DNA of 25,235 nucleotides. Origin: Pseudomonadota bacterium. Its GTDB lineage: Bacteria > Pseudomonadota > Gammaproteobacteria > JAKAQQ01. Each line of letters opens with the position of its first letter. Position 1 is the first letter of the stretch. A program made the position numbers and the translations under genes. Below, in pieces: positions 17,632 to 24,976 of this stretch. The notes under the pieces are model-generated. The model was not told where the DNA came from, ran no database searches, and saw only the letters and a list, made by a program, of their open reading frames with translations. The stretch lies in the NCBI GenBank assembly GCA_021852325.1, contig JAJZNM010000003.1:1-25235 (forward strand), written 5' to 3'.

Positions 17632-18105
17632 ATGATGGATCCATCCGAACCGAACGCAAGCACCGACCCGGACGAAACGAGTCTCGACCGAGCCATGGCT
17701 GCACTCACGGAGGAGTTGTCGACGCGGGAACGGGCACTCATTGAGTTCGTCCAAGCTCAGGTCTGGCTGCTCGCGGATCGCGAAACGGGATCGGACCCTG
17801 CCGCCCTGGCGAGCACACGCATGGGTCTCGTCTCGGACGGACCGCATCTCGACCAGGCGATGCTCGCCGTCTTCAGTACCCGGAGACGGGCCATCGCATT
17901 CCAGGGCGCACATGAGCGCAGCCTGCCCTGCATCATCGCGGTCGAAGCGCCCTTTGCGATCCTCTGTGTGCCGGAAGACTCCGGGATCATCATCAACCCG
18001 AACCAGAGTCCCGGTTTCCGGATCGGGCCTGAAGCCGCGCAGATGCTCAAGAACCAGATGATTGAACTGCAAAACCGCGGGTCGGCCGGCACCAGCCATC
18101 CGTAA
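17632..18105 (+). CDS. Small SseB-like domain protein
   Basis: This 157-residue cytoplasmic protein sits between two sulfotransferase genes. The C-terminal half resembles an SseB N-terminal-type domain (PF07179): AMLAVFSTRRRAIAFQGA, then a hydrophobic core AVEAPFAILCV, then GIIINPNQSPGFRIGPEAAQ. The GIIINPN turn is the most telling part. The first 50 residues are acidic and helical (for example ELSTRERALIEFVQAQVWLL) with no recognised fold. ATG 17632 has GAGG at 17620-17623 (8 nt spacing); the second codon is also ATG. The stop TAA shares its last base with the next ATG (TAATG). Its role is unknown; conservation with the sulfotransferases would suggest an accessory or chaperone function. The SseB assignment is from pattern memory and moderate. 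Confidence 0.6.
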   Translation: MMDPSEPNASTDPDETSLDRAMAALTEELSTRERALIEFVQAQVWLLADRETGSDPAALASTRMGLVSDGPHLDQAMLAVFSTRRRAIAFQGAHERSLPCIIAVEAPFAILCVPEDSGIIINPNQSPGFRIGPEAAQMLKNQMIELQNRGSAGTSHP

Positions 18106-19832
18106 TGAACCGGCCCCACCTTTCCGACACCGCTATCGAGTCGCGCGCGCGGCTCTATGCATACATTGATGGATCGGAACTCGAACTTGCGGAAACCTTG
18201 TGCCAAAGCCTGCTGGGCAGCCAGATGGATGATCCGGAACTCCTCTACTTGTCCGGGGTCATTGCCCATAAAGCCGGGCATGCCCAAGAGGCCATCCAGC
18301 GCTTCCGCCAGGCGATCCCGCGCGCACCGACGCTGGAAAGCCGCGCGGCGTGCCTGATCGGGCTCGCAAAAGCCCATTGGATGCTGGAGCAGCTTGAGCA
18401 GGCACAGGCCGCTTTCGAAGAGGCCGGCCGGTTGCGGCCGGAACTGGCATCCACCTGGGTTTCGCTCGGTGCCGTCCACACAACCCTCGGGAATCCACTC
18501 GCTGCCGAGAGTTGCTTTAAGCGCGCGCTTGTGCTGGATCCGGATGAACCGGACGCGCTAACCGGGCTCGGACTCTGCCTGATGGATTTCGGACGCTATG
18601 CCGAAGCCCGGGCATCCCTGGAGCAAGTTCTCCAAAGATTTCCGGTGCATCCGGAGGCCGAGCAGGCACTTTGCACGCTCGATCGAATCACCGGAAACTT
18701 TGAAGCCGCAGAAAAGCGGCTGTTCGCACTGCTCAGCGAACACCCCGACCGCATGGGTTACGGTGACCTGGCTTCGATCAAAACCTTCAAGACTCCTGAC
18801 GACCCGAGGCTTGGCTTTCTGGAAAGTCGATACCAGTCCCTGCAGCCTGTAGTGACTCCGGAAGTGGTCCGGATTGATCTTATGTTTGGACTCGCCCGGG
18901 CCTATGACGATCTCGGAAGGCCTGAGGAAGCTTTCCCCTTGCTCGAAGCAGCCTCAAAGCTCAGACGCCGACATCTCAAGTTCGACCTCGCAACCGAAGA
19001 AGAACGCATGAAACGGATCGCCGGTATCTTCAGTCGCGTGTTCATCGAGCGATGCTGCCTTGATCACAACCCCTCGTCACCCCAGCCTCTTTTCATCGTG
19101 GGCCTTCCCCGTTCCGGTTCCACCCTGTTGGAACATATCCTGAGCGCTCATCCCGACATTGCAGCCAGCGGCGAACTCACGATTCTGCCCCGTCTGGCCG
19201 TCGGGCTCGGCGCGACCTGGGGTCGTGTGCCCGGGTTCCCCAACGCGCTCCCCGAAGCCCGCGCCAAGCGCGACCTCCAGGATTTCAGACTCCAGTATTT
19301 TCGTGAAATCGAAACGATGACCGGATACCAGCCTTCCGGCATATTCACCGACAAGCTGCTCGGTAATTTTCTCTTCATCGGGCTCATCCGAATGGCTTTC
19401 CCGGGCGCACACATCATACACATGCAAAGACATCCCCTGGATCAGGCTCTTTCCGCCTATCGCCAGCTTTTCACCCAAGGACATGCCTACACCTACGATC
19501 TCGAAGAGTTCGGGCATTACTTCATCGCCTACCAGAGACTCATGGCCCACTGGCGTGAAGTCGCCGGCGAGGCGATCTACGATCTCGCATATGAATCGCT
19601 GGCCAGTGACCCCGAACCGGAAATCCGGAAACTCATGGATTTCCTGGGTCTCCCTTTCGCCTCTGCGTGTCTCGCAACCGAGACCATCAGCCGCCCCGTG
19701 CGGACAGCGAGCGCGACCCAGGTTCGCGATCACATCCATCAGGATTCAATCGGGCACTGGAAGCACTACCGGATTCAGCTTGAACCCTTGCGGCAGATGC
19801 TGGGGCCATGGATCCCGCCCGAACCCAGCTGA
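18105..19832 (+). CDS. TPR-containing sulfotransferase 3
   Basis: The protein is 575 residues. TPR repeats span about residues 25-290 (for example GVIAHKAGHAQEAIQRFRQA and LTGLGLCLMDFGRYAEARAS). They are followed by a PAPS-dependent sulfotransferase domain. Motifs are LFIVGLPRSGSTLLEHILSA (about 329-348), E357 in SGELTILP at the catalytic-Glu position, TDKLLGNFLFIGLIRMAFP, and the 3'-phosphate motif MQRHPLDQALSAY (R442, S450). The C-terminal ASATQVRDHIHQDSIGHWKH element is also present. The start overlaps the SseB-like gene's stop (TAATG). It is followed after only 11 bp by the CFA synthase ATG. There is no signal peptide. It is intact by motif content. It has diverged from the other two, which suggests separate acceptor sites rather than recent duplication. 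Confidence 0.91.
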   Translation: MNRPHLSDTAIESRARLYAYIDGSELELAETLCQSLLGSQMDDPELLYLSGVIAHKAGHAQEAIQRFRQAIPRAPTLESRAACLIGLAKAHWMLEQLEQAQAAFEEAGRLRPELASTWVSLGAVHTTLGNPLAAESCFKRALVLDPDEPDALTGLGLCLMDFGRYAEARASLEQVLQRFPVHPEAEQALCTLDRITGNFEAAEKRLFALLSEHPDRMGYGDLASIKTFKTPDDPRLGFLESRYQSLQPVVTPEVVRIDLMFGLARAYDDLGRPEEAFPLLEAASKLRRRHLKFDLATEEERMKRIAGIFSRVFIERCCLDHNPSSPQPLFIVGLPRSGSTLLEHILSAHPDIAASGELTILPRLAVGLGATWGRVPGFPNALPEARAKRDLQDFRLQYFREIETMTGYQPSGIFTDKLLGNFLFIGLIRMAFPGAHIIHMQRHPLDQALSAYRQLFTQGHAYTYDLEEFGHYFIAYQRLMAHWREVAGEAIYDLAYESLASDPEPEIRKLMDFLGLPFASACLATETISRPVRTASATQVRDHIHQDSIGHWKHYRIQLEPLRQMLGPWIPPEPS

Positions 19833-19843
19833 GTGTTTCCAGC

Positions 19844-21010
19844 ATGACCCGAGCCACGCATTCCGCTCCTCCTCAAACCCCTATTTTGCGCAATGGGCCC
19901 ATTGCGCGTTGGGTTCGGTCCCGCATCGAGAAAGCCGGCATTGTGCCTGCCGGCCCCAATCCGTGGGATATCGAGATCCGGGATGGACGCTTTTTCCACA
20001 AGGTGTTTTTTCAAGGAACGCTCGGCTTCGGGGAATCCTACATGGATGGCGACTGGGAGGCACCGGCACTCGACCGCTGTCTCGAAAGGCTGGTCGCCCA
20101 AGGCCTCGATGACCCCCCGGGACTGGCCCGGATCCTGGAGCGGGCGCGTACCCTGGCTGGCTGGCTCCTCAATCTCCAGAATCCACGGCGGGCCTTCGAA
20201 GTCGGACGGCGGCACTATGACCGCGGTCTCGACCTCTTCCAGGCCATGCTCGACCCGCAACTGATCTACAGCTGCGGCTACTGGAAAGAGGCCCGGACGC
20301 TCGAGGCGGCGCAGGAAGCCAAATGCGCGCTCATCTGCCGGAAACTCGGGCTCGCCCCGGGGCTGCGCCTCCTCGACATCGGATGCGGCTTCGGCGGTCT
20401 CGCCCGCTATGCCGCGGAACACTATGGGGTCGAAGTGCATGGCATCACGGTCTCGCGCCAGCAGTTCGAGTACGCAAAGACTCACACCGCGGATCTCCCC
20501 ATCCATTTCGAGATCCGGGATTACCGGGACCTCGATGGCACCTACGACCGGGTTGTCTCGGTCGGCATGTTCGAGCACGTGGGGGCCAGGAACTACCGGG
20601 CCTTCTTCGAGACCGTACACCGGGTGCTCCGACCGGAAGGGCTCTTTCTCCTCCATTCGATCGGCGGCAACCGCTCGCGGCAGCGCACCGATCCCTGGAT
20701 CGAGCGTTACATCTTTCCGAACAGTCTCGTGCCATCGGCCGCACAGATCACGCGCGCGTTCGAGAACCTGTTCGTCCTTGAGGACTGGCACAACTTTGGC
20801 GCCGACTACGAGAAGACCCTCAGGGCTTGGCACGACCGTTTTGAAGCGGCCTGGACGGCGCTCTCGAAAAGCTACGACGAGCGCTTTCACCGCATGTGGC
20901 GGCTTTACCTCCTGGCCAGTGCCGTCTCGTTCAAGCTCCGCAAGCTCCAGCTCTGGCAACTCGTCCTCTCGCCAACGGGCATCCCCGGCGGCTATCAAGC
21001 TCCACGCTGA
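19844..21010 (+). CDS. cfa: Cyclopropane-fatty-acyl-phospholipid synthase
   Basis: This SAM-dependent enzyme methylenates the double bond of unsaturated acyl chains in membrane phospholipids. The 388-residue product has FFQGTLGFGESYMDGDWEAP near the N-terminus, YSCGYWKEARTLEAAQEAK (active-site Cys), the SAM-binding LLDIGCGFGGLARYAAEHYG, VSVGMFEHVGARNYRAFF (catalytic Glu), LLHSIGGNRSR (His) and EDWHNFGADYEKTL. All of these match E. coli Cfa in order. I chose ATG 19844, 11 bp after the sulfotransferase stop, because it gives the family's usual length; ATG 19808 would add 12 residues and overlap the upstream gene by 25 bp. It is probably cotranscribed with the sulfotransferases. Cyclopropanation commonly protects membranes against acid, which would fit a sulfur oxidiser. 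It converges with the YeeE-type gene, 22 bp away. Confidence 0.95.
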   Translation: MTRATHSAPPQTPILRNGPIARWVRSRIEKAGIVPAGPNPWDIEIRDGRFFHKVFFQGTLGFGESYMDGDWEAPALDRCLERLVAQGLDDPPGLARILERARTLAGWLLNLQNPRRAFEVGRRHYDRGLDLFQAMLDPQLIYSCGYWKEARTLEAAQEAKCALICRKLGLAPGLRLLDIGCGFGGLARYAAEHYGVEVHGITVSRQQFEYAKTHTADLPIHFEIRDYRDLDGTYDRVVSVGMFEHVGARNYRAFFETVHRVLRPEGLFLLHSIGGNRSRQRTDPWIERYIFPNSLVPSAAQITRAFENLFVLEDWHNFGADYEKTLRAWHDRFEAAWTALSKSYDERFHRMWRLYLLASAVSFKLRKLQLWQLVLSPTGIPGGYQAPR

Positions 21011-21032
21011 GTCTCCACACCCGCCCGGGAGA

Positions 21033-21512
21033 TCAGGCCGGGAATCGGCACTCAGAGTCTCGAGCCACCCGCCGTCGGCCAATCAATTGCGCCCCCTTCA
21101 TGCCAGCCAACATCGATGCGACGAAGAGGATCACCGGGTACGATCCGCTCGCGAGGTCGGCGAGCGCGGGGGCGGGGCAAAGCCCCGCCAAGCCCCAGCC
21201 GGCCCCGAAGAGCGCCGCACCGGCCACGAGCCGGAGATCCACTGCGCGGTTCCGGGGGAGATCGTAATCCGGCGCGAACCAGGGCCCTGAAGGCTGACGG
21301 CCCGCCAAGCGGTACCCGAGCGCCGTGACGGTGACGGCTGCGAGGAGCACGCAGGCGAGCGTCGGATCAAAGCGCCCGGTCACATCGAGAAAGTGGATCA
21401 CCTTCCCGGGCTCGATCATTCCGGACAGGGCAAGACCCCACCCGAAGAGCAGGCCAGAAACCCACGCCGCGGCGCCCAGACGTCCCGGGGAGTTCTGCCG
21501 CTCAGCTACCAT
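21033..21512 (-). CDS. YeeE/YedE-type membrane protein, C-terminal half-transporter
   Basis: This 159-residue integral membrane protein is the second member of a split YeeE/YedE sulfur-transport pair (PmpB/DUF6691-like). It contains GLLFGWGLALSGMIEPGKVI followed by FLDVTGRFDPTLA, and GAALFGAGWGLAGLCPAPAL, both hallmark segments with short hydrophobic hairpins; the Cys in GLCPAP is the typical thiol position. I start at ATG 21512 (MVAERQNS). The same frame stays open further upstream, but that part is only the shadow of the partner gene. The start overlaps the partner's stop by 11 bp. Related proteins move thiosulfate or other sulfur species across the inner membrane; direction and substrate here are inference. 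It is the last gene of the sulfur operon. Confidence 0.87.
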   Translation of the reverse strand: MVAERQNSPGRLGAAAWVSGLLFGWGLALSGMIEPGKVIHFLDVTGRFDPTLACVLLAAVTVTALGYRLAGRQPSGPWFAPDYDLPRNRAVDLRLVAGAALFGAGWGLAGLCPAPALADLASGSYPVILFVASMLAGMKGAQLIGRRRVARDSECRFPA

Positions 21513-21930
21513 GGCGAACCATCCAGACGGTGAGCATGCCGACGGACAGGAACACCACGACGGCGACGACCGACCGTCGCGAGCCCCGGGCGAGGCCGCA
21601 AACCCCGTGCCCGCTCGTGCAGCCGGACGCCATCTCGGTACCCACCCCCACGAGAATCCCCGACAGGGCCACGAGCGGCCATGGAACCGGGAAATGGATG
21701 GACCAGGAGATGCCTTGCATCCCCACCCAGCCCGCCGCACCCATGACGAGCCCTGCGAGGAAGCACCAGCGTGCGAATCCTCCCCTCCCGCGTGCTTCGA
21801 CCATCTGTCCCAAAAGCCCGGAGATGCCGGCAATCCGTCCCGCAGCCAGCCACCAGACGACGGCGCCTGAGCCGATGAGCAGGCCACCCACGAGTCCGCG
21901 GACCGGAGTGAAGTCCACCACGACGGTCAT
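21502..21930 (-). CDS. YeeE/YedE-type membrane protein, N-terminal half-transporter
   Basis: This 142-residue integral membrane protein is the first half of the split YeeE/YedE pair (PmpA-like). The signature SGCTSGHGVCGLARGSRRS, with conserved cysteines, is at about residues 102-120. Hydrophobic segments flank it (LVGGLLIGSGAVVWWLAAGR, WPLVALSGILVGVGTEMA, VVAVVVFLSVGMLTVWM). The start is ATG 21930; doxDA ends 28 bp upstream on the same strand and the partner gene overlaps its end by 11 bp. Family members handle thiosulfate or sulfur equivalents via these Cys residues. Next to doxDA and dsrE it most likely serves sulfur uptake or exchange. Confidence 0.89.
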   Translation of the reverse strand: MTVVVDFTPVRGLVGGLLIGSGAVVWWLAAGRIAGISGLLGQMVEARGRGGFARWCFLAGLVMGAAGWVGMQGISWSIHFPVPWPLVALSGILVGVGTEMASGCTSGHGVCGLARGSRRSVVAVVVFLSVGMLTVWMVRHGS

Positions 21931-21958
21931 CCTCGCGAGTCCCGGGCCATCGAACGCA

Positions 21959-23044
21959 TCACCGGCCGAGCCTCAACCTGAAGCGATGGCCATTGATCGT
22001 GACGAGCTCAAGGAAAAGCGCACCGGCCGATCCATCCGGCAGCGGACGGGTGGCCGGAAGACGGATGGTCGCCTGTGCCCCCACCCGGGCCGTGATCCCT
22101 CCAAATCCGGGGACGAAGCGGTTATACCGGTAGACATTCCGGAAATCGTCCGCAGGCAGCCTGGACAGGGCATGCCGGGACCAGCGTTCGAGTACCCGTC
22201 CACCCGAACCGATCAGCCTCACGTCGATGATGTGTGCCGGCTCGGCCGCGGTGCCGGCATCCAGTACCGCATCAAAATGGACCGCTCCTCCGGGAGACAG
22301 CCAACCCCTGCTCAACTGGATGCCATGGCGGGTTGGGCTCACGGGATCCCCGTGGAACGATGACCAGATCGAGCCCCGGTAATAGTTGTAGGTCAACCCG
22401 ACAAAGAGGATCGTGAATGCGAGCCCGGCAAGACCCGCTCGACGGGTCCATTGGGGATCCATCGGACCACTCAGCAGCCACCGGAACCAGCCCCGACCCG
22501 CCCAGCCCGGCTTGCGGTCCAGGATCCAGCGATCGACCGAGAATGCCGGGGCCCCGCCGAGAAAGAGCGTGATGCCCATCGCGAGATTGGCGGAAGCCAT
22601 GGTCCATTCGTCGATACAGGTCGCACCCTGCCACCCGAAGAGCAGCATGAGCACGATGCTCAAACCGATCGTCACGAGGCTCGACAGGCGCGTCATGAAT
22701 CCGGCCATCAGAAAGAGCCCGGCGAGGAGCTCGACGACACTGAAGAGGATGAGTGCGGGATAAAGGATCGAAAAATGCCGGAGCAGGAAACCGACCAGAT
22801 GGCCCGTCCCGAGCAAGGCTCCGGGAATGGCTGATTGAAGCTTGTTGGCCATCCAGCTCGCGGCATGCGGGTCGAGTTTGGCTGGTGCGTAAATCAGGCG
22901 GCGGCTGCCACCGCCCCAGAAAATCCAGCCCTGGACGAACCGGATCGCGAGGAGGACGGTTCCGAGGAGGGTTGCGGTCTCGATGCCCTTTTCCCGGGCA
23001 CGGACCCCGGCGTTCAGGGGTGAGGGTCGCGTCTTCCACAGCAT
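21959..23044 (-). CDS. doxDA: Thiosulfate:quinone oxidoreductase, fused DoxD-DoxA
   Basis: This is a 361-residue inner-membrane protein. The N-terminal DoxD-like part (about residues 20-190) has several hydrophobic helices and RFVQGWIFWGGGSRRLIYAP near its start. A further membrane helix (LAGLAFTILFVGLTYN, about 205-220) leads into a periplasmic DoxA-like domain, recognised by DVRLIGSGGRVLERWSRHAL, YRYNRFVPGFGGITARVG and the closing beta-strands. DoxD and DoxA are separate proteins in the archaeon Acidianus and fused in Acidithiobacillus-type bacteria; this is the fused form. It oxidises thiosulfate to tetrathionate and passes electrons to quinone. The ATG at 23044 has no clear SD; it lies 18 bp after the binding-protein stop. 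It is in the same operon as the dsrE-like, binding-protein and YeeE genes. Confidence 0.9.
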   Translation of the reverse strand: MLWKTRPSPLNAGVRAREKGIETATLLGTVLLAIRFVQGWIFWGGGSRRLIYAPAKLDPHAASWMANKLQSAIPGALLGTGHLVGFLLRHFSILYPALILFSVVELLAGLFLMAGFMTRLSSLVTIGLSIVLMLLFGWQGATCIDEWTMASANLAMGITLFLGGAPAFSVDRWILDRKPGWAGRGWFRWLLSGPMDPQWTRRAGLAGLAFTILFVGLTYNYYRGSIWSSFHGDPVSPTRHGIQLSRGWLSPGGAVHFDAVLDAGTAAEPAHIIDVRLIGSGGRVLERWSRHALSRLPADDFRNVYRYNRFVPGFGGITARVGAQATIRLPATRPLPDGSAGALFLELVTINGHRFRLRLGR

Positions 23045-23062
23045 GGCATGGGCCCGGATGGC

Positions 23063-24100
23063 TCAATGCCCGACACGTCGGAGGCTCTGATGCGGGACGG
23101 GCCTGAAACCATAGTGTTCAAAAATGTGGAGCGCGACCCGCGAGCGCAGGAAACGGAGCCAGAGCCGTGCCGCACGGGGATGGGGGGACCCGCGCACCCG
23201 GGCCGCGGCGTAGACCGCGACCGTGTTGTCGGCTCGCGGAATCGCGACATACCGGATGGGGTGGCCGATCTGTTCCTGGAAAATCGCCTCGGATTTCCAG
23301 GTTACCCCCGCCTCAGCAAGACCCTGCATCAGGAACAGCGGGGTCTGGCGATGGTGGATATGGGTCAGGATCGTCTCCCCGTTCCGGACCTTGGTGCCGT
23401 AGACCGCTTCCGCGAGCCTTCGGCCACCGGCCTTGACCAAGGACGAGCGGATCTGGCGCGCGACCCCTTCCCAGGCGGGGTTCGGCATGGCGAGGCGCAC
23501 CCCGGGCCGTCCGAGATCGGACAGGGAATGGACCTGTCCGGGGTTGCCGCGTGGAATCATGATCGCGAGATCATTGGTGGCATAGTCGACCACGGGACCC
23601 CGGAGAAGCCCATGCCGGATCGCGGCCTCGACCTTGCGTTGGCCGGCCGCGAAAACATCCGGTTCAACACGCCAGGTCATGTTCCCGACCGTGATCGTGT
23701 CCTGGTCATGGATCTGGCGGAGGAGGATTCCCGGTGGGAGGGTCTCATAGTAGATGAGACCCTTGAGGCCGGGATGGCGGGATTCGAACGCGTGGACGAG
23801 CGGCGCCATGGCAAAGTAGTAGTTCCCGCCAACGAAGATCACGAGCTGCGCCGTTTCCGGGTCGCCATGGAAATCAGCCAGGTCATCGACTTCCGGGACA
23901 CTAAACCCGAGCCCACGGTAGGTGCTGGGATCGTTCCGCCCCTTCTGCCAGGGGGGGAACAGCCGGCCGCGATAAGCCGGGGCGCTCACGGCCTCCGGAC
24001 ACGCGACTGCTCGGGTCCTGTGGGGGCTTGCAACGATCGGGGGGCTCGCGATCAGGGCAGACACGGCCAGTGCGAGCAGCAAAGGTTTGACCTCGTTCAT
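23063..24100 (-). CDS. Periplasmic solute-binding protein (ModA/SBP_bac_11-like)
   Basis: The product is 345 residues with a signal peptide (MNEVKPLLLALAVSALIASP, cleavage likely after PIVA). The mature part has the layout of a type-2 periplasmic binding protein: VIFVGGNYYFAMAPLVHAFE (the ligand-site start of ModA-like proteins), LPPGILLRQIHDQDTITVGN, DYATNDLAIMIPRGNPGQVH, SLSDLGRPGVRLAMPNPAWE and AARLWLRFLRS near the end. I start at ATG 24100, with GGAG about 5 nt upstream; a TTG six codons earlier is possible. No ABC permease or ATPase gene follows in the window, so it may act as a binding or sensing subunit for sulfur oxyanions alongside DoxDA rather than in uptake. The ligand is not deducible; molybdate/tungstate or a sulfur anion are candidates. 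Confidence 0.78.
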   Translation of the reverse strand: MNEVKPLLLALAVSALIASPPIVASPHRTRAVACPEAVSAPAYRGRLFPPWQKGRNDPSTYRGLGFSVPEVDDLADFHGDPETAQLVIFVGGNYYFAMAPLVHAFESRHPGLKGLIYYETLPPGILLRQIHDQDTITVGNMTWRVEPDVFAAGQRKVEAAIRHGLLRGPVVDYATNDLAIMIPRGNPGQVHSLSDLGRPGVRLAMPNPAWEGVARQIRSSLVKAGGRRLAEAVYGTKVRNGETILTHIHHRQTPLFLMQGLAEAGVTWKSEAIFQEQIGHPIRYVAIPRADNTVAVYAAARVRGSPHPRAARLWLRFLRSRVALHIFEHYGFRPVPHQSLRRVGH

Positions 24101-24187
24101 GGTGACTCCGGGAATCAAATGTGGAGGGCTTCCGGCTGTCGGGTGTGGGGTGAGCCGGGCAAGCCGGCTCGCCCGATCGACCAGCCC

Positions 24188-24757
24188 TTACATGCGCATC
24201 AGGGCGTAGCCCTCATCCTGCTGGATGACGAGCGTCGTCAACGCCGAGAGAACCACCCGGATCTGCGGATTCACTTCGGAAGGTGTGAAATGCATGTCAC
24301 CGAGCGCATTGCCGCAGACCCAGATCCGGACACCGGCCCGTTTCAGTGCCGCGATGATGCGGAGGTTCGGATTCGGGTGGTGGAATTTCATTTCGAACGC
24401 GCGTTCGCCCAGGGCAATCGGCGTTGCCGGTCCATGGATGATGACCACAAAGCGCAGGTGGTTGAGGGGCACGTTTGCGGCTGCGAAGGTGTTCACGGCG
24501 CGGGCGATGTGGTCCAGTCCGGGGTTGAGCTCGAGAAAGCTCTTTCCGGGTTTGGTCAAATCAAAGAGCGCCTTGTAGAGCTTGTGGGGGCCGGGTTTGT
24601 CGATCACATGGGGCCAGACGTGCACCGGTCCGTATCCCGGGATCGCGGGATACTGCCAGAAGGATCCGGCTTGTGCGAGTGCGGGCGTGAGTGCCCAAAA
24701 TAGCGTGGATAGCGCGGTGATCAGCCATAAAAACCGGTTTTGTGCGGAACGTGACAT
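24188..24757 (-). CDS. Periplasmic DsrE-family protein
   Basis: The product is 189 residues with a signal peptide (hydrophobic LWLITALSTLFWALTPALA, cleavage near AQA-GS). The mature domain is DsrE/F-like: LNHLRFVVIIHGPAT (central strand), NPNLRIIAALKRAGVRIWVC (about residues 129-148) followed by GNALGDMHFTPSEVNP, then VVLSALTTLVIQQDEGYALM. The Cys in WVCGNAL is at the position of the reactive Cys of periplasmic DsrE-like proteins. DsrE relatives bind and transfer sulfur on Cys; a persulfide-carrier role next to DoxDA is inferred. The start ATG 24757 has GGGAG just upstream (plus-strand CTCCCT 24765-24770). It is the first gene of the minus-strand sulfur operon, 87 bp before the binding protein. 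Confidence 0.83.
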   Translation of the reverse strand: MSRSAQNRFLWLITALSTLFWALTPALAQAGSFWQYPAIPGYGPVHVWPHVIDKPGPHKLYKALFDLTKPGKSFLELNPGLDHIARAVNTFAAANVPLNHLRFVVIIHGPATPIALGERAFEMKFHHPNPNLRIIAALKRAGVRIWVCGNALGDMHFTPSEVNPQIRVVLSALTTLVIQQDEGYALMRM

Positions 24758-24867
24758 GGATCGTCTCCCTCATTGATTCAAGGGCCGTCCGGTTCGGGGG
24801 CGGCAACCGTGTGCCCTCAACCGGGCGAGCCCGGGAAGAGCGACTCGGATGGGTACTCTACAGACTT

Positions 24868-24926
24868 GATCGATATAAATAAAATACATCTTTATAATAT
24901 TATCTATATATAATATCTATATTATG
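24868..24926. promoter_or_regulatory. AT-rich divergent control region with inverted and direct repeats
   Basis: Between the dsrE-like gene and the divergent LysR gene lies a nearly pure A/T stretch in an otherwise GC-rich window. It holds a palindrome ATAATATTAT (24894-24903), an inverted repeat ATAATAT-CT-ATATTAT (24910-24925) and a 9-bp direct repeat TATCTATAT (24901-24909 and 24914-24922). ATAATAT recurs at 16-bp spacing (24894 and 24910), about one and a half helical turns. This looks like a LysR operator overlapping -10 elements, but no typical promoter pair can be fixed. Confidence 0.55.
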
Positions 24927-24976
24927 ACCCGTTACCGAACCGCCGGACCCCTCACCCTGGGGCGCTCCCCAAGCCC

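Noticed and set aside
21513..21887. A longer, 284-codon version of the second YeeE/YedE gene
   Set aside because: The additional N-terminal part is out-of-frame antisense-like sequence overlapping the partner gene, with no transmembrane pattern of the family.
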